Origin: JAVWMQ01 sp036637375
GTDB taxonomy: Bacteria > Bacillota > Clostridia > Peptostreptococcales > Anaerovoracaceae
Assembly: GCA_036637375.1 (NCBI GenBank)
Contig: JAVWMQ010000051.1
Span: 1-8,844 of the forward strand
Direction of reading: 5' to 3'
DNA length: 8,844 nt
Positions 1 to 5,645 of this stretch are shown here, in pieces. The notes under the pieces were generated by a model. That model was not told where the DNA came from, did no database searches, and was given only the letters and a program-made list of their open reading frames with translations. Both the position numbers and the translations under genes were made by a program. The first letter of the stretch is position 1; each line of letters starts with the position of its first letter.

Positions 1-100
1 AGGCAAAACATACACTTACAAACTAAGAGGATACAAAACAGTAGATGGCAAAAAATTATTTACACCATATACTAAGACTTTAAAAATTAAAGCTAAATAA
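1..100 (+). CDS. C-terminal tail of a fibronectin type III-like surface protein (partial)
   Basis: The frame beginning at base 2 is open to a TAA at 98-100 and encodes the last 32 residues of a protein that starts outside the window. The residues include YTYKLRGYKTVDGKK followed by PYTKTLKIKAK. This resembles the last strands of fibronectin type III or related Ig-like modules common in clostridial cell-surface proteins, where a Y-x-Y-x-[LV]-R-x-Y strand is followed by a G-K-K turn and a Y-[ST]-K strand. The tail is rich in lysine and threonine, and no sorting signal follows the module. The gene converges on thiC and shares the hairpin at 107-141 as terminator. The family call rests on a short tail and is tentative; the full function cannot be seen. 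Confidence 0.55.
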   Translation, partial: GKTYTYKLRGYKTVDGKKLFTPYTKTLKIKAK

Positions 101-106
101 ATAAGC

Positions 107-141
107 AAGAACCTATTTGAGAATTACTCAAATAGGTTCTT
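107..141. terminator. Shared bidirectional terminator between the partial surface gene and thiC
   Basis: A perfect 15-bp inverted repeat has arms at 107-121 and 127-141 and a 5-base loop (aatta). It sits 6 bases after the stop of the plus-strand gene and 18 bases beyond the thiC stop. The flanks are moderately U-rich in both directions (ATTTAT on plus; GCTTATTTATTT on minus) rather than long pure U-tracts, so it should work both ways, perhaps imperfectly. Confidence 0.8.
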
Positions 142-159
142 ATTTATCAACATGACCAG

Positions 160-1467
160 TTACTCTTCAAATATATTAACAATTTCACCATCAAGAATTC
201 TATTCATATTCTTTACAGCGCAGAAATTACCACACATTGAACAAGTATCCTCTTTTTCTGGCTTACCCGCTTCTCTATACGCTCTAGGCTTAATCGGATC
301 AATTGCCAAGTCAAACATCTTGTTCCAGTCCAGATTTTTTCTAGCAGTGCTCATTTCATAATCCCAGTCTTTCGCACCTTTTATGCCCTTTGCAATATCT
401 GCCGCATGGGCAGCAATTTTACATGCAATAATACCTTCCTTAACATCTTCAAGATTTGGCAATCTTAAATGCTCTGCTGGAGTTACATAACATAAGAATG
501 AAGCTCCGTAAGTTGCAGCAATAGCTCCACCAATAGCAGCAGTTATATGATCATATCCTGGTGCAACATCAGTTACAAGAGGTCCAAGCACATAAAACGG
601 TGCCCCCTTACAAACTGTTTGTTGTATTCTCATGTTTGCTTCGATTTGATCAAGAGGCATATGTCCTGGCCCCTCAATTATAACCTGAACATCTCTCTCC
701 CAAGCTCTCCTTGTAAGCTCTCCTAAAGTTACAAGTTCCTCAATCTGAGATATATCAGTAGCATCATTTATACACCCAGGTCTGCAGGCATCACCAAGGC
801 TCATAGTAACATCATATTTATTACAAATATCTAAAACCTCATCATAGAACTCATAGAATGGATTTTCATTTCCTGTCATTTCCATCCATGCAAATATAAT
901 AGATCCCCCTCTAGAAACAATATTAGTTAGCCTCTTGTTCTCCTTAAATCTATTCGCAGTATTTTTGTTTATACCAACGTGAATTGTCATAAAATCCACA
1001 CCATCTTCAGCGTGCATTCTCACAACGTCAATCCACTCTCTTGCGGTTATCTCCTTTAGAGGTTTGTTATAGTAAACCACTGCATCATAAATAGGTACAG
1101 TTCCAATAATTGCAGGACACTCAGCAGTTAGTTTTCTTCTAAACTTCCATGTCTCGCCAAAAGAACTTAAATCCATAATTGATTCTGCCCCCATTTTTAC
1201 AGCATCATTTACCTTTTCTAGCTCCATATCAAGGTCAATACAATCTCTTGAAGTCCCCAAGTTAACATTAATCTTGGTTTTTAACATATTGCCAATTCCA
1301 TGTGGATCAAGTGCTGTATGCCTCTTGTTTGCTGGAATGGCAACTTTACCTTCTGCCACCAAAGCCATCAAATCATCAACATTGAAGTTTTCTTTTTTTG
1401 CTACTGCTTCCATTTCCTTTGTAACAATTCCCTGTCTAGCAGCATTCATTTGTGTTGTGTAACTCAT
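160..1467 (-). CDS. thiC: Phosphomethylpyrimidine synthase ThiC (HMP-P synthase), short form
   Basis: ThiC is a non-canonical radical SAM enzyme that rearranges aminoimidazole ribotide into hydroxymethylpyrimidine phosphate, the pyrimidine precursor of thiamine; it acts in the cytoplasm and needs a 4Fe-4S cluster. The 435-residue product lacks the extra N-terminal region of the roughly 630-residue E. coli-type enzyme, as is usual for the short form in anaerobes. Family motifs visible are NLGTSRD (69-75), IMDLSSFG (97-104), EGPGHMPL (265-272), APGYDHITAAIGG (302-314) and YVTPAEHLRLP (327-337). The C-terminal cluster motif is C409-x2-C412-x3-C416, one residue tighter than the CX2CX4C of longer homologues; I take this as normal for the short form. 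The ATG has AGGAGG 7 bases upstream (1475-1480). No other thi gene is present, and the gene has its own TPP riboswitch. Confidence 0.97.
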   Translation of the reverse strand: MSYTTQMNAARQGIVTKEMEAVAKKENFNVDDLMALVAEGKVAIPANKRHTALDPHGIGNMLKTKINVNLGTSRDCIDLDMELEKVNDAVKMGAESIMDLSSFGETWKFRRKLTAECPAIIGTVPIYDAVVYYNKPLKEITAREWIDVVRMHAEDGVDFMTIHVGINKNTANRFKENKRLTNIVSRGGSIIFAWMEMTGNENPFYEFYDEVLDICNKYDVTMSLGDACRPGCINDATDISQIEELVTLGELTRRAWERDVQVIIEGPGHMPLDQIEANMRIQQTVCKGAPFYVLGPLVTDVAPGYDHITAAIGGAIAATYGASFLCYVTPAEHLRLPNLEDVKEGIIACKIAAHAADIAKGIKGAKDWDYEMSTARKNLDWNKMFDLAIDPIKPRAYREAGKPEKEDTCSMCGNFCAVKNMNRILDGEIVNIFEE

Positions 1468-1480
1468 TCTTATTCCTCCT

Positions 1481-1510
1481 AAAAAAAAGATCTACATTTG
1501 ACTGTAGATC
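1481..1510 (-). terminator. Riboswitch-controlled intrinsic terminator in the thiC leader
   Basis: Read on the minus strand, GATCTACA (1503-1510), a 6-base loop and TGTAGATC (1489-1496) form a perfect 8-bp stem followed by eight U residues (1481-1488). It lies between the TPP aptamer and thiC, as expected for control by premature termination. The U-tract ends exactly where the AGGAGG ribosome binding site of thiC begins (1475-1480), so termination occurs before the binding site is made. Confidence 0.88.
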
Positions 1511-1546
1511 CTAAACAATATATATAATAAAAATATATACGCATAT

Positions 1547-1641
1547 TATAGTCCCTACGTTGGCATTATCCAAATCAGGTTATAAGGTCGAAGTCTGCAC
1601 TTCCTCTCAGCGATTAAGCTCCCTTTTGTTATTAAACTACA
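1547..1641 (-). promoter_or_regulatory. TPP riboswitch (THI element) controlling thiC
   Basis: On the minus strand the highly conserved aptamer blocks appear in order: GGGAGC (1618-1623), CGCTGAGAGG, then ACCTGATTTGGATAATGCC and ACGTAGGGA ending at 1552. These match the THI-box consensus (CUGAGA in the pyrimidine-sensing arm; the ACCUGAU-x-UGGAUAAUGCC-x-CGUAGGGA block in the pyrophosphate-sensing arm). A candidate P1 stem pairs 1635-1641 (UGUAGUU) with 1547-1553 (GACUAUA), partly by G-U pairs. Binding of thiamine pyrophosphate is expected to favour the terminator at 1481-1510 and switch thiC off. The 5' arm of P1 (UGUAG) is also complementary to CUACA in the terminator's first arm, which offers a possible anti-terminator. 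Confidence 0.95.
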
Positions 1642-1644
1642 CTA

Positions 1645-1673
1645 AGAATACCACGACTTATATAAAAAGTCCA
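1645..1673 (-). promoter_or_regulatory. Candidate thiC promoter with extended -10
   Basis: On the minus strand TGGACT (1668-1673, 4 of 6 to the -35 consensus), a 17-base spacer and TATTCT (1645-1650, 4 of 6) preceded by TGG form an extended -10 arrangement just upstream of the TPP aptamer. The start it predicts (about 1638-1640) falls inside the candidate P1 5' arm, so either P1 is shorter than drawn or a slightly upstream start (-10 around the TATATA at 1659-1664) is used. No terminator lies between the upstream dehydrogenase gene and this site, so read-through into the riboswitch is possible. Confidence 0.42.
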
Positions 1674-1701
1674 TCATTAATGTAATCATTCTATGTTTTA
1701 A

Positions 1702-2646
1702 TTATCTCATTAAATTTTGTGGACTTCCTTCAATAAATGCTTTTAGATTCATTGCCACAATATCTGCCCTTTTTTCAAAAGCTTGATGACTTGCAAATGC
1801 AATATGAGGTGTTAACACCGTATTCGGCACATCAAACAAAATATGATCCTTTGGAAGTGGTGGCTCTATATCAAAAACATCAATACCAGCTCCACTAATT
1901 CCTCCACTTCTCAGGCAATCCGCTAGTTCCTCTTGATTTACAATAGGACCTCTCGCAGTATTAATTAAAATAGCCGTTTCCTTCATCATTTCCAGTTCTC
2001 TTTTGCCTATTAAATTTATAGTCTCACTGTTTTGCGGTACATGAATACTTAAAATATCAGATTCTTTTAGCACCTCCTCCATAGATACCATTTTTACTCC
2101 ATCAATTTCCTTTTTGCTTCTGTTATATGCAATTACTTTACACCCAAACGCATTGGCAATTTTAGCAACTCTACTTCCAATAGCACCAAGACCAATAATT
2201 CCAAAGGTTTTTCCTTCAAGTTCAAAACCTACAAGACCATCCTTCGTTCCACCAACTCTGCAAACCTTATCACATGGCACAATATTTCTAGCAAGGTTAA
2301 TTGCCATAGCAAAAACAATGTCAGATACTGATACTGTTGAATATCCAGCGCAATTGCAAACGGTAATTCCTTGCTGCTTGCAAAACTCCATATCTACATG
2401 ATCCACACCTGTAAATGCGACACAGATCATTTTTAGCTTGTTGCATTTTGAAATCACCTCTCTACCAAATTTGAAGTTAGATAGAACAACTATGTCTGCA
2501 TCTTCACTTCTCTTTATTAGAGTTTCCCCATCTGTAACCCTATCTGGATAATAAATAACCTGGTGTTCCTCAGAAATTACATCACTAACTTTTTTCTCTA
2601 GTAATTCTTCACTAATTCCAAGCGGCTCTAAAAAAACAATTTTCAT
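1702..2646 (-). CDS. D-2-hydroxyacid dehydrogenase (phosphoglycerate / hydroxypyruvate reductase-like)
   Basis: The 314-residue protein belongs to the D-isomer-specific 2-hydroxyacid dehydrogenases, which interconvert 2-oxoacids and D-2-hydroxyacids with NAD(P)H in the cytoplasm. The Rossmann motif GLGAIG is at 152-157, and the catalytic Arg-Glu-His set is present: R232 in NTARGP, E261 in FDIEPP and H281 in TPHIAFAS. After the second Rossmann strand the sequence reads AYNRSKK (N175, R176, S177) rather than carrying the aspartate typical of NAD-specific members; an Arg-Ser here usually goes with NADP(H), as in GhrA-type reductases. Its length fits the single-substrate family without the ACT domain of long SerA. 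The start ATG overlaps the upstream SDR stop (TAATG), with GGAGG at 2656-2660, so the two are co-transcribed and probably translationally coupled. The substrate is not identifiable. Confidence 0.9.
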   Translation of the reverse strand: MKIVFLEPLGISEELLEKKVSDVISEEHQVIYYPDRVTDGETLIKRSEDADIVVLSNFKFGREVISKCNKLKMICVAFTGVDHVDMEFCKQQGITVCNCAGYSTVSVSDIVFAMAINLARNIVPCDKVCRVGGTKDGLVGFELEGKTFGIIGLGAIGSRVAKIANAFGCKVIAYNRSKKEIDGVKMVSMEEVLKESDILSIHVPQNSETINLIGKRELEMMKETAILINTARGPIVNQEELADCLRSGGISGAGIDVFDIEPPLPKDHILFDVPNTVLTPHIAFASHQAFEKRADIVAMNLKAFIEGSPQNLMR

Positions 2647-3374
2647 TACTTAAATCCTCCATCTACTTTAATAATTTGACCTGTAATATATTCCTTACCT
2701 TTTGCTAAGTCACATATTATTTCACCAATCTCTTTTGGTGTTCCAAACCTGCCCATGGGAATTTCTTCCCTTAACTTTTCCTTTACATCTAAATCTACAA
2801 AGTCATTCATCTTAGTTTCAATAACTCCAAGGGCTACACCATTAACCTGAATATTACTCGGTCCAAGTTCCTTTGCCAAAGCCTTAGTGAAACTGTCAAC
2901 AGCACCTTTTGATGCAGAATATGCCACCTCGCACGAAGCTCCAACCTCACCCCAAATCGAGGAAATATTGATGATTTTACCTTTTTTCATAGCTACCATT
3001 TCTGGTATAACCTGTCTCGACCAATTAAAAACCGAGTACAAATTATTTTTAATTATACTATCAAAATGCTCATTTGTCATTTCCTGTAGCAGTCCAAAGT
3101 ACGCAATCCCACTATTATTTATCAAAACATCAACTCTACCAAAGTACCCCATCACCTTGTTGTATACTTCAAGAACCCTTTCAAAATCAGTTCCATCGCA
3201 TATACACGATATGCAATCTACACCTAAAGTCTTGATTTTTGCCTCTGCATCTTTTAGTTCTTCTACCGAAGACTTACAGGTTATAACAACATTATATTCA
3301 TTCCTTGCAAAAGCAAGCGCAGTTTCAAGACCTATTCCTCTTGAACCTCCCGTAACTATTACCGTTTCCCTCAT
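2646..3374 (-). CDS. SDR-family oxidoreductase, FabG-like (3-oxoacyl-ACP reductase fold)
   Basis: This classical short-chain dehydrogenase/reductase of 242 residues has the cofactor motif TGGSRGIG at 8-15, NNSG at 86-89 (a variant of NNAG), N111, S139 and the Y152-x3-K156 active-site pair in YSASK. All members of the Asn-Ser-Tyr-Lys tetrad are present, so it should be active, probably with NAD(P)H. The C-terminal VDGGFK matches FabG-type enzymes. It is not among fatty-acid synthesis genes; the only partner is the downstream D-2-hydroxyacid dehydrogenase, overlapping by one base. A role in sugar-acid, polyol or hydroxyketone metabolism is therefore more likely than fatty-acid elongation, though this is inference. 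The start ATG is preceded by AAGGAAGG (3382-3389), and a TATAAT -10 lies just upstream. Confidence 0.9.
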   Translation of the reverse strand: MRETVIVTGGSRGIGLETALAFARNEYNVVITCKSSVEELKDAEAKIKTLGVDCISCICDGTDFERVLEVYNKVMGYFGRVDVLINNSGIAYFGLLQEMTNEHFDSIIKNNLYSVFNWSRQVIPEMVAMKKGKIINISSIWGEVGASCEVAYSASKGAVDSFTKALAKELGPSNIQVNGVALGVIETKMNDFVDLDVKEKLREEIPMGRFGTPKEIGEIICDLAKGKEYITGQIIKVDGGFK

Positions 3375-3400
3375 AATTCTACCTTCCTTATTCTAAAAGT

Positions 3401-3429
3401 ATTATACCTTATATTAAACATAAAAAAAA
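3401..3429 (-). promoter_or_regulatory. Candidate promoter of the SDR-hydroxyacid dehydrogenase operon
   Basis: On the minus strand there is a perfect -10, TATAAT (3401-3406), 17 bases from an all-T hexamer (3424-3429) that is a poor -35. The -35 area is the U-tract of the upstream ZIP terminator, so terminator and promoter are packed together. The expected start is about 20 bases upstream of the SDR ATG, leaving a very short leader. Confidence 0.45.
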
Positions 3430-3445
3430 CAGCCGAAGCTGTTTT
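3422..3445 (-). terminator. Intrinsic terminator of the ZIP transporter gene, UUCG tetraloop
   Basis: On the minus strand AAAACAGC (3438-3445) pairs with GCTGTTTT (3426-3433) around a UUCG loop closed by C-G, followed by more U residues to 3422. The cUUCGg loop is an exceptionally stable tetraloop. The TAA stop of the transporter (3444-3446) lies in the foot of the stem. Confidence 0.93.
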
Positions 3446-4244
3446 AAATAAATAACCATAAACTTAACGCCATAACAGCCATTCCACCAAAAAGACCATA
3501 TATTGACAAATGATGTTCCCCATACTCTCTCGCCGCTGGCAAAAGTTCGTCAAATGAAATAAACACCATTATGCCTCCAACTGCTGCAAAAATAATTCCA
3601 TTTGTCATTGGCCCCATAAAAGGCATTAGAATTAAGTATCCAATAACTGCCCCTATTGGCTCAGATAAACCAGAGGCAAAGGAATACCAAAAAGCCTTTT
3701 TTCTATCCCCTGTGGCATAGTATATAGGCACTGAAACCGCAATCCCCTCAGGAATATTATGAATTGCTATTGCAACAACAATTGGAATGGCAACACTAGG
3801 TTCTTGTAATGCCGAAACAAAAGTCGCAATTCCCTCTGGAAAATTATGTATTCCGATAGCTAAAGCTGTCATAATACCAGTTCTCATAAGCTTATCGCTA
3901 TTATCTTTTGGCTTCAAAGTACCAATACTTTGTTTTATCTCATGAGGGTTTTCATCACTAGGAACCAACTTGTCAATTATTGCAATTAAAGCCATTCCAC
4001 CAAAAAAGGCCGCTATTGCTATTAAATTGCCCATCTTGTCCCCATTCACTTTTGACAAAACGTTAATAGACGATACCATTAATTCCATCATTGAAACATA
4101 AATCATTACACCTGCCGAAAAGCCAAGTGAAATTGCTAAAAATTTAGTATTTGTTTTTTTTGCATAAAACGAAATAGCACTACCAATCCCTGTAGATAAT
4201 CCCGCTACTGCTGTAAGTAAAAACGCTATTGCTACATTATTCAT
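3444..4244 (-). CDS. zupT: ZupT-like ZIP family divalent metal (zinc) importer
   Basis: The 266-residue integral membrane protein has about eight hydrophobic segments (roughly 4-27, 35-57, 72-92, 123-146, 150-173, 183-205, 213-236, 246-266). The two hallmark metal-binding motifs of ZIP transporters, HNFPEG (133-138, followed by IATFVSA) and HNIPEG (162-167), sit in segments 4 and 5. The match continues with SEPIGAV (194-200) and SFDELLPAARE (230-240), close to E. coli ZupT (257 residues), which takes up zinc and also iron, manganese and cobalt. The loop between segments 3 and 4 has only one histidine (H101), so there is no histidine-rich sensing loop. The start ATG has GGAGG at 4250-4254. The gene lies 71 bases after the HD-GYP gene with no terminator between, so it may be read both from upstream and from its own promoter. 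Confidence 0.92.
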   Translation of the reverse strand: MNNVAIAFLLTAVAGLSTGIGSAISFYAKKTNTKFLAISLGFSAGVMIYVSMMELMVSSINVLSKVNGDKMGNLIAIAAFFGGMALIAIIDKLVPSDENPHEIKQSIGTLKPKDNSDKLMRTGIMTALAIGIHNFPEGIATFVSALQEPSVAIPIVVAIAIHNIPEGIAVSVPIYYATGDRKKAFWYSFASGLSEPIGAVIGYLILMPFMGPMTNGIIFAAVGGIMVFISFDELLPAAREYGEHHLSIYGLFGGMAVMALSLWLFI

Positions 4245-4263
4245 TTGCCCCTCCTCAAAATGT

Positions 4264-4279
4264 TATGTAATAATACATA
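4264..4279. repeat. Dyad over the -10 of the ZIP promoter, candidate operator
   Basis: A perfect inverted repeat of 6-base arms, TATGTA (4264-4269) and TACATA (4274-4279), is separated by 4 bases. It covers the candidate -10 of the zupT-like gene, where a repressor would block transcription. The sequence does not match a metal-regulator box that I can name with confidence, and AT-rich DNA gives such dyads by chance. Confidence 0.35.
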
Positions 4280-4299
4280 CCACAATCAACTACTTGCAA
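4270..4299 (-). promoter_or_regulatory. Candidate promoter of the ZIP transporter gene
   Basis: On the minus strand TTGCAA (4294-4299, 4 of 6), an 18-base spacer and TATTAT (4270-4275, 5 of 6) lie in the 71-base gap after the HD-GYP stop, about 26 bases upstream of the transporter ATG. Confidence 0.4.
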
Positions 4300-4315
4300 A
4301 CAGATAATCTATAAT

Positions 4316-5620
4316 TTATTCCATGGTTCCTTGAACGCTTTTTTCAATCCTATTATATAGCAACTCATATTCATTCTTCATTCTTTCGTACAGTTCCATA
4401 ATAGGTTTCTTGCTTTCATTTGTAACTTCCATTATCTCATCATAGTTATTGATTAAAACGTCAGATACCTCTTTTGAAATCTTATTATTTTGGGATAAAT
4501 CCTCTATTATTTCTAAAGTCTTTTCTTTTTCAAAAGCCTCTTTATAGCTTCTTTTGCTAGCAAGAGCGCTAACTATATCAGCCACAGCCACAATCTTCTC
4601 AGGAAGGCTCAAAATTTGCCCTTCAAGCCCCTCTGGGTATCCTGTACCATCTATCTTTTCATGATGCCTTGACGCAATTTCGCAAATTTCATTATCAACA
4701 AGCCCTTCTATAATCTCCCTAGTATATATAATGTGCTTCCTCATTTCTGCCATTTGATCATCAGTAAGCTTGCCTTCGTATTCCAAAATATTAACATCGA
4801 TAGCAATTTTTCCAATATCATGCAAAAGCGCACCAAAATAAAGTTTGCGCATATCTTCATCAGGAATATTCATAAGCCTACCAAGTTCCATGCTAATACC
4901 TGTGGTATTGATAGTATGTGTAACAGTATGCTCACTCCTAAAGTCAATGGCAAAAATCATCATCTTTAAAAACTCAAATGCAGTTTCAGCAGTCATATCA
5001 ACTGCATTTAGCTCACCTTCGATTGTTTTTTCAAAGGATCCATCACCAAGAGCCTTTGCAAGCTTGCTCGGATTTGCCTTAACAAGCAAATCAACAAACT
5101 TAGGATCATATACGGTCCCACTATGCTTCAAAATCAAATCAATATTTGCATCAGACCCTTGAATATTTAACAAAATGTCAAACCTGTCGGCAAGATGGAT
5201 AATTGCGGCATAATCAACAAATTCCGACTCAGATTTATCATAATCCGCATAGTCAATATGATGAAGTAATATGGCCTCTGAAACGTCCCCCATAGGTGAC
5301 ATATTTTTTAAAAACATATACCCAAACACAGAATGTTTCCATACATCCTTGCAGTCGATTTGAATCATTTCATCTATTTCATCGGTTTTATATGCCCCTA
5401 TGTCATGAAAAAGTGCCATAATTATAGCATCATCCGTATTTAGATTTATATTCCTATCCGTATTTACTTTTAGCATCTCAGATACAATAAAGGCAACCCT
5501 CTTGCCATGGGCAACTAATCTTTTGTCCATATAATCAAGAGTTTTGTTCGTTACTGAAATCACCTGGTGCTTATCAATAATCGTAAATAATCTTTCCAAC
5601 TTATACCCCTTCAAATTCAT
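4316..5620 (-). CDS. Tandem HD / HD-GYP protein, predicted cyclic-di-GMP phosphodiesterase
   Basis: The 434-residue cytoplasmic protein has two HD-type metal-dependent hydrolase domains. The C-terminal one (about 215-395) is a full HD-GYP domain: H235, H267-D268 in LLHDIGK, H296, H319-H320 in RHHEKIDGTGYPEG (318-331, with the GYP) and D348 in VADIVSAL. HD-GYP proteins degrade cyclic-di-GMP, typically to GMP. The N-terminal domain (about 15-170) repeats the same ligand order (H38, H72-D73, H96, H120-H121, D145 in LADRFD) but has IDYADYD where GYP should be. A charged helical tail (about 405-430) may be a coiled coil. No membrane or sensory segment is seen. The gene starts 15 bases after the GGDEF-EAL gene with almost no Shine-Dalgarno sequence and a hairpin over the junction. 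A TTG at codon 8 preceded by AAGGGG is a possible alternative start. Confidence 0.9.
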   Translation of the reverse strand: MNLKGYKLERLFTIIDKHQVISVTNKTLDYMDKRLVAHGKRVAFIVSEMLKVNTDRNINLNTDDAIIMALFHDIGAYKTDEIDEMIQIDCKDVWKHSVFGYMFLKNMSPMGDVSEAILLHHIDYADYDKSESEFVDYAAIIHLADRFDILLNIQGSDANIDLILKHSGTVYDPKFVDLLVKANPSKLAKALGDGSFEKTIEGELNAVDMTAETAFEFLKMMIFAIDFRSEHTVTHTINTTGISMELGRLMNIPDEDMRKLYFGALLHDIGKIAIDVNILEYEGKLTDDQMAEMRKHIIYTREIIEGLVDNEICEIASRHHEKIDGTGYPEGLEGQILSLPEKIVAVADIVSALASKRSYKEAFEKEKTLEIIEDLSQNNKISKEVSDVLINNYDEIMEVTNESKKPIMELYERMKNEYELLYNRIEKSVQGTME

Positions 5621-5622
5621 CT

Positions 5623-5645
5623 GCTTAAATACGCACTATTTAAGC
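5623..5645 (-). promoter_or_regulatory. Hairpin spanning the GGDEF-EAL stop / HD-GYP start junction
   Basis: On the minus strand GCTTAAAT (5638-5645), a 7-base loop (AGTGCGT) and ATTTAAGC (5623-5630) form a perfect 8-bp hairpin. It contains the TAG stop of the upstream gene (5636-5638) and ends 2 bases before the HD-GYP ATG. No U-tract follows, so it is not a terminator. Its position suggests that it hides the downstream start until a ribosome finishing the upstream gene opens it. Confidence 0.5.

Noticed and set aside
409..460. Tight CX2CX3C cluster motif in ThiC as a defect
   Set aside because: The rest of the enzyme is fully conserved and the motif is in the expected C-terminal position; I take the spacing as a feature of the short-form family, not a lesion.
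1702..3374. Dehydrogenase pair as part of thiamine synthesis because it precedes thiC
   Set aside because: thiC has its own promoter candidate and TPP riboswitch, and neither dehydrogenase matches a thiamine pathway enzyme. Proximity alone does not link them.
2887..3396. 169-codon open frame on the plus strand
   Set aside because: It lies antisense to the clearly real SDR gene, has no family motifs and no ribosome binding site worth noting; it is a shadow frame. The same applies to plus-strand frames at 8235-8606, 7838-8134, 4845-5162, 2114-2401 and 152-361.
5623..5645. Junction hairpin as an intrinsic terminator between the two c-di-GMP genes
   Set aside because: No U-tract follows on the minus strand; the next bases are AGATGAATTTG, the start of the HD-GYP gene.
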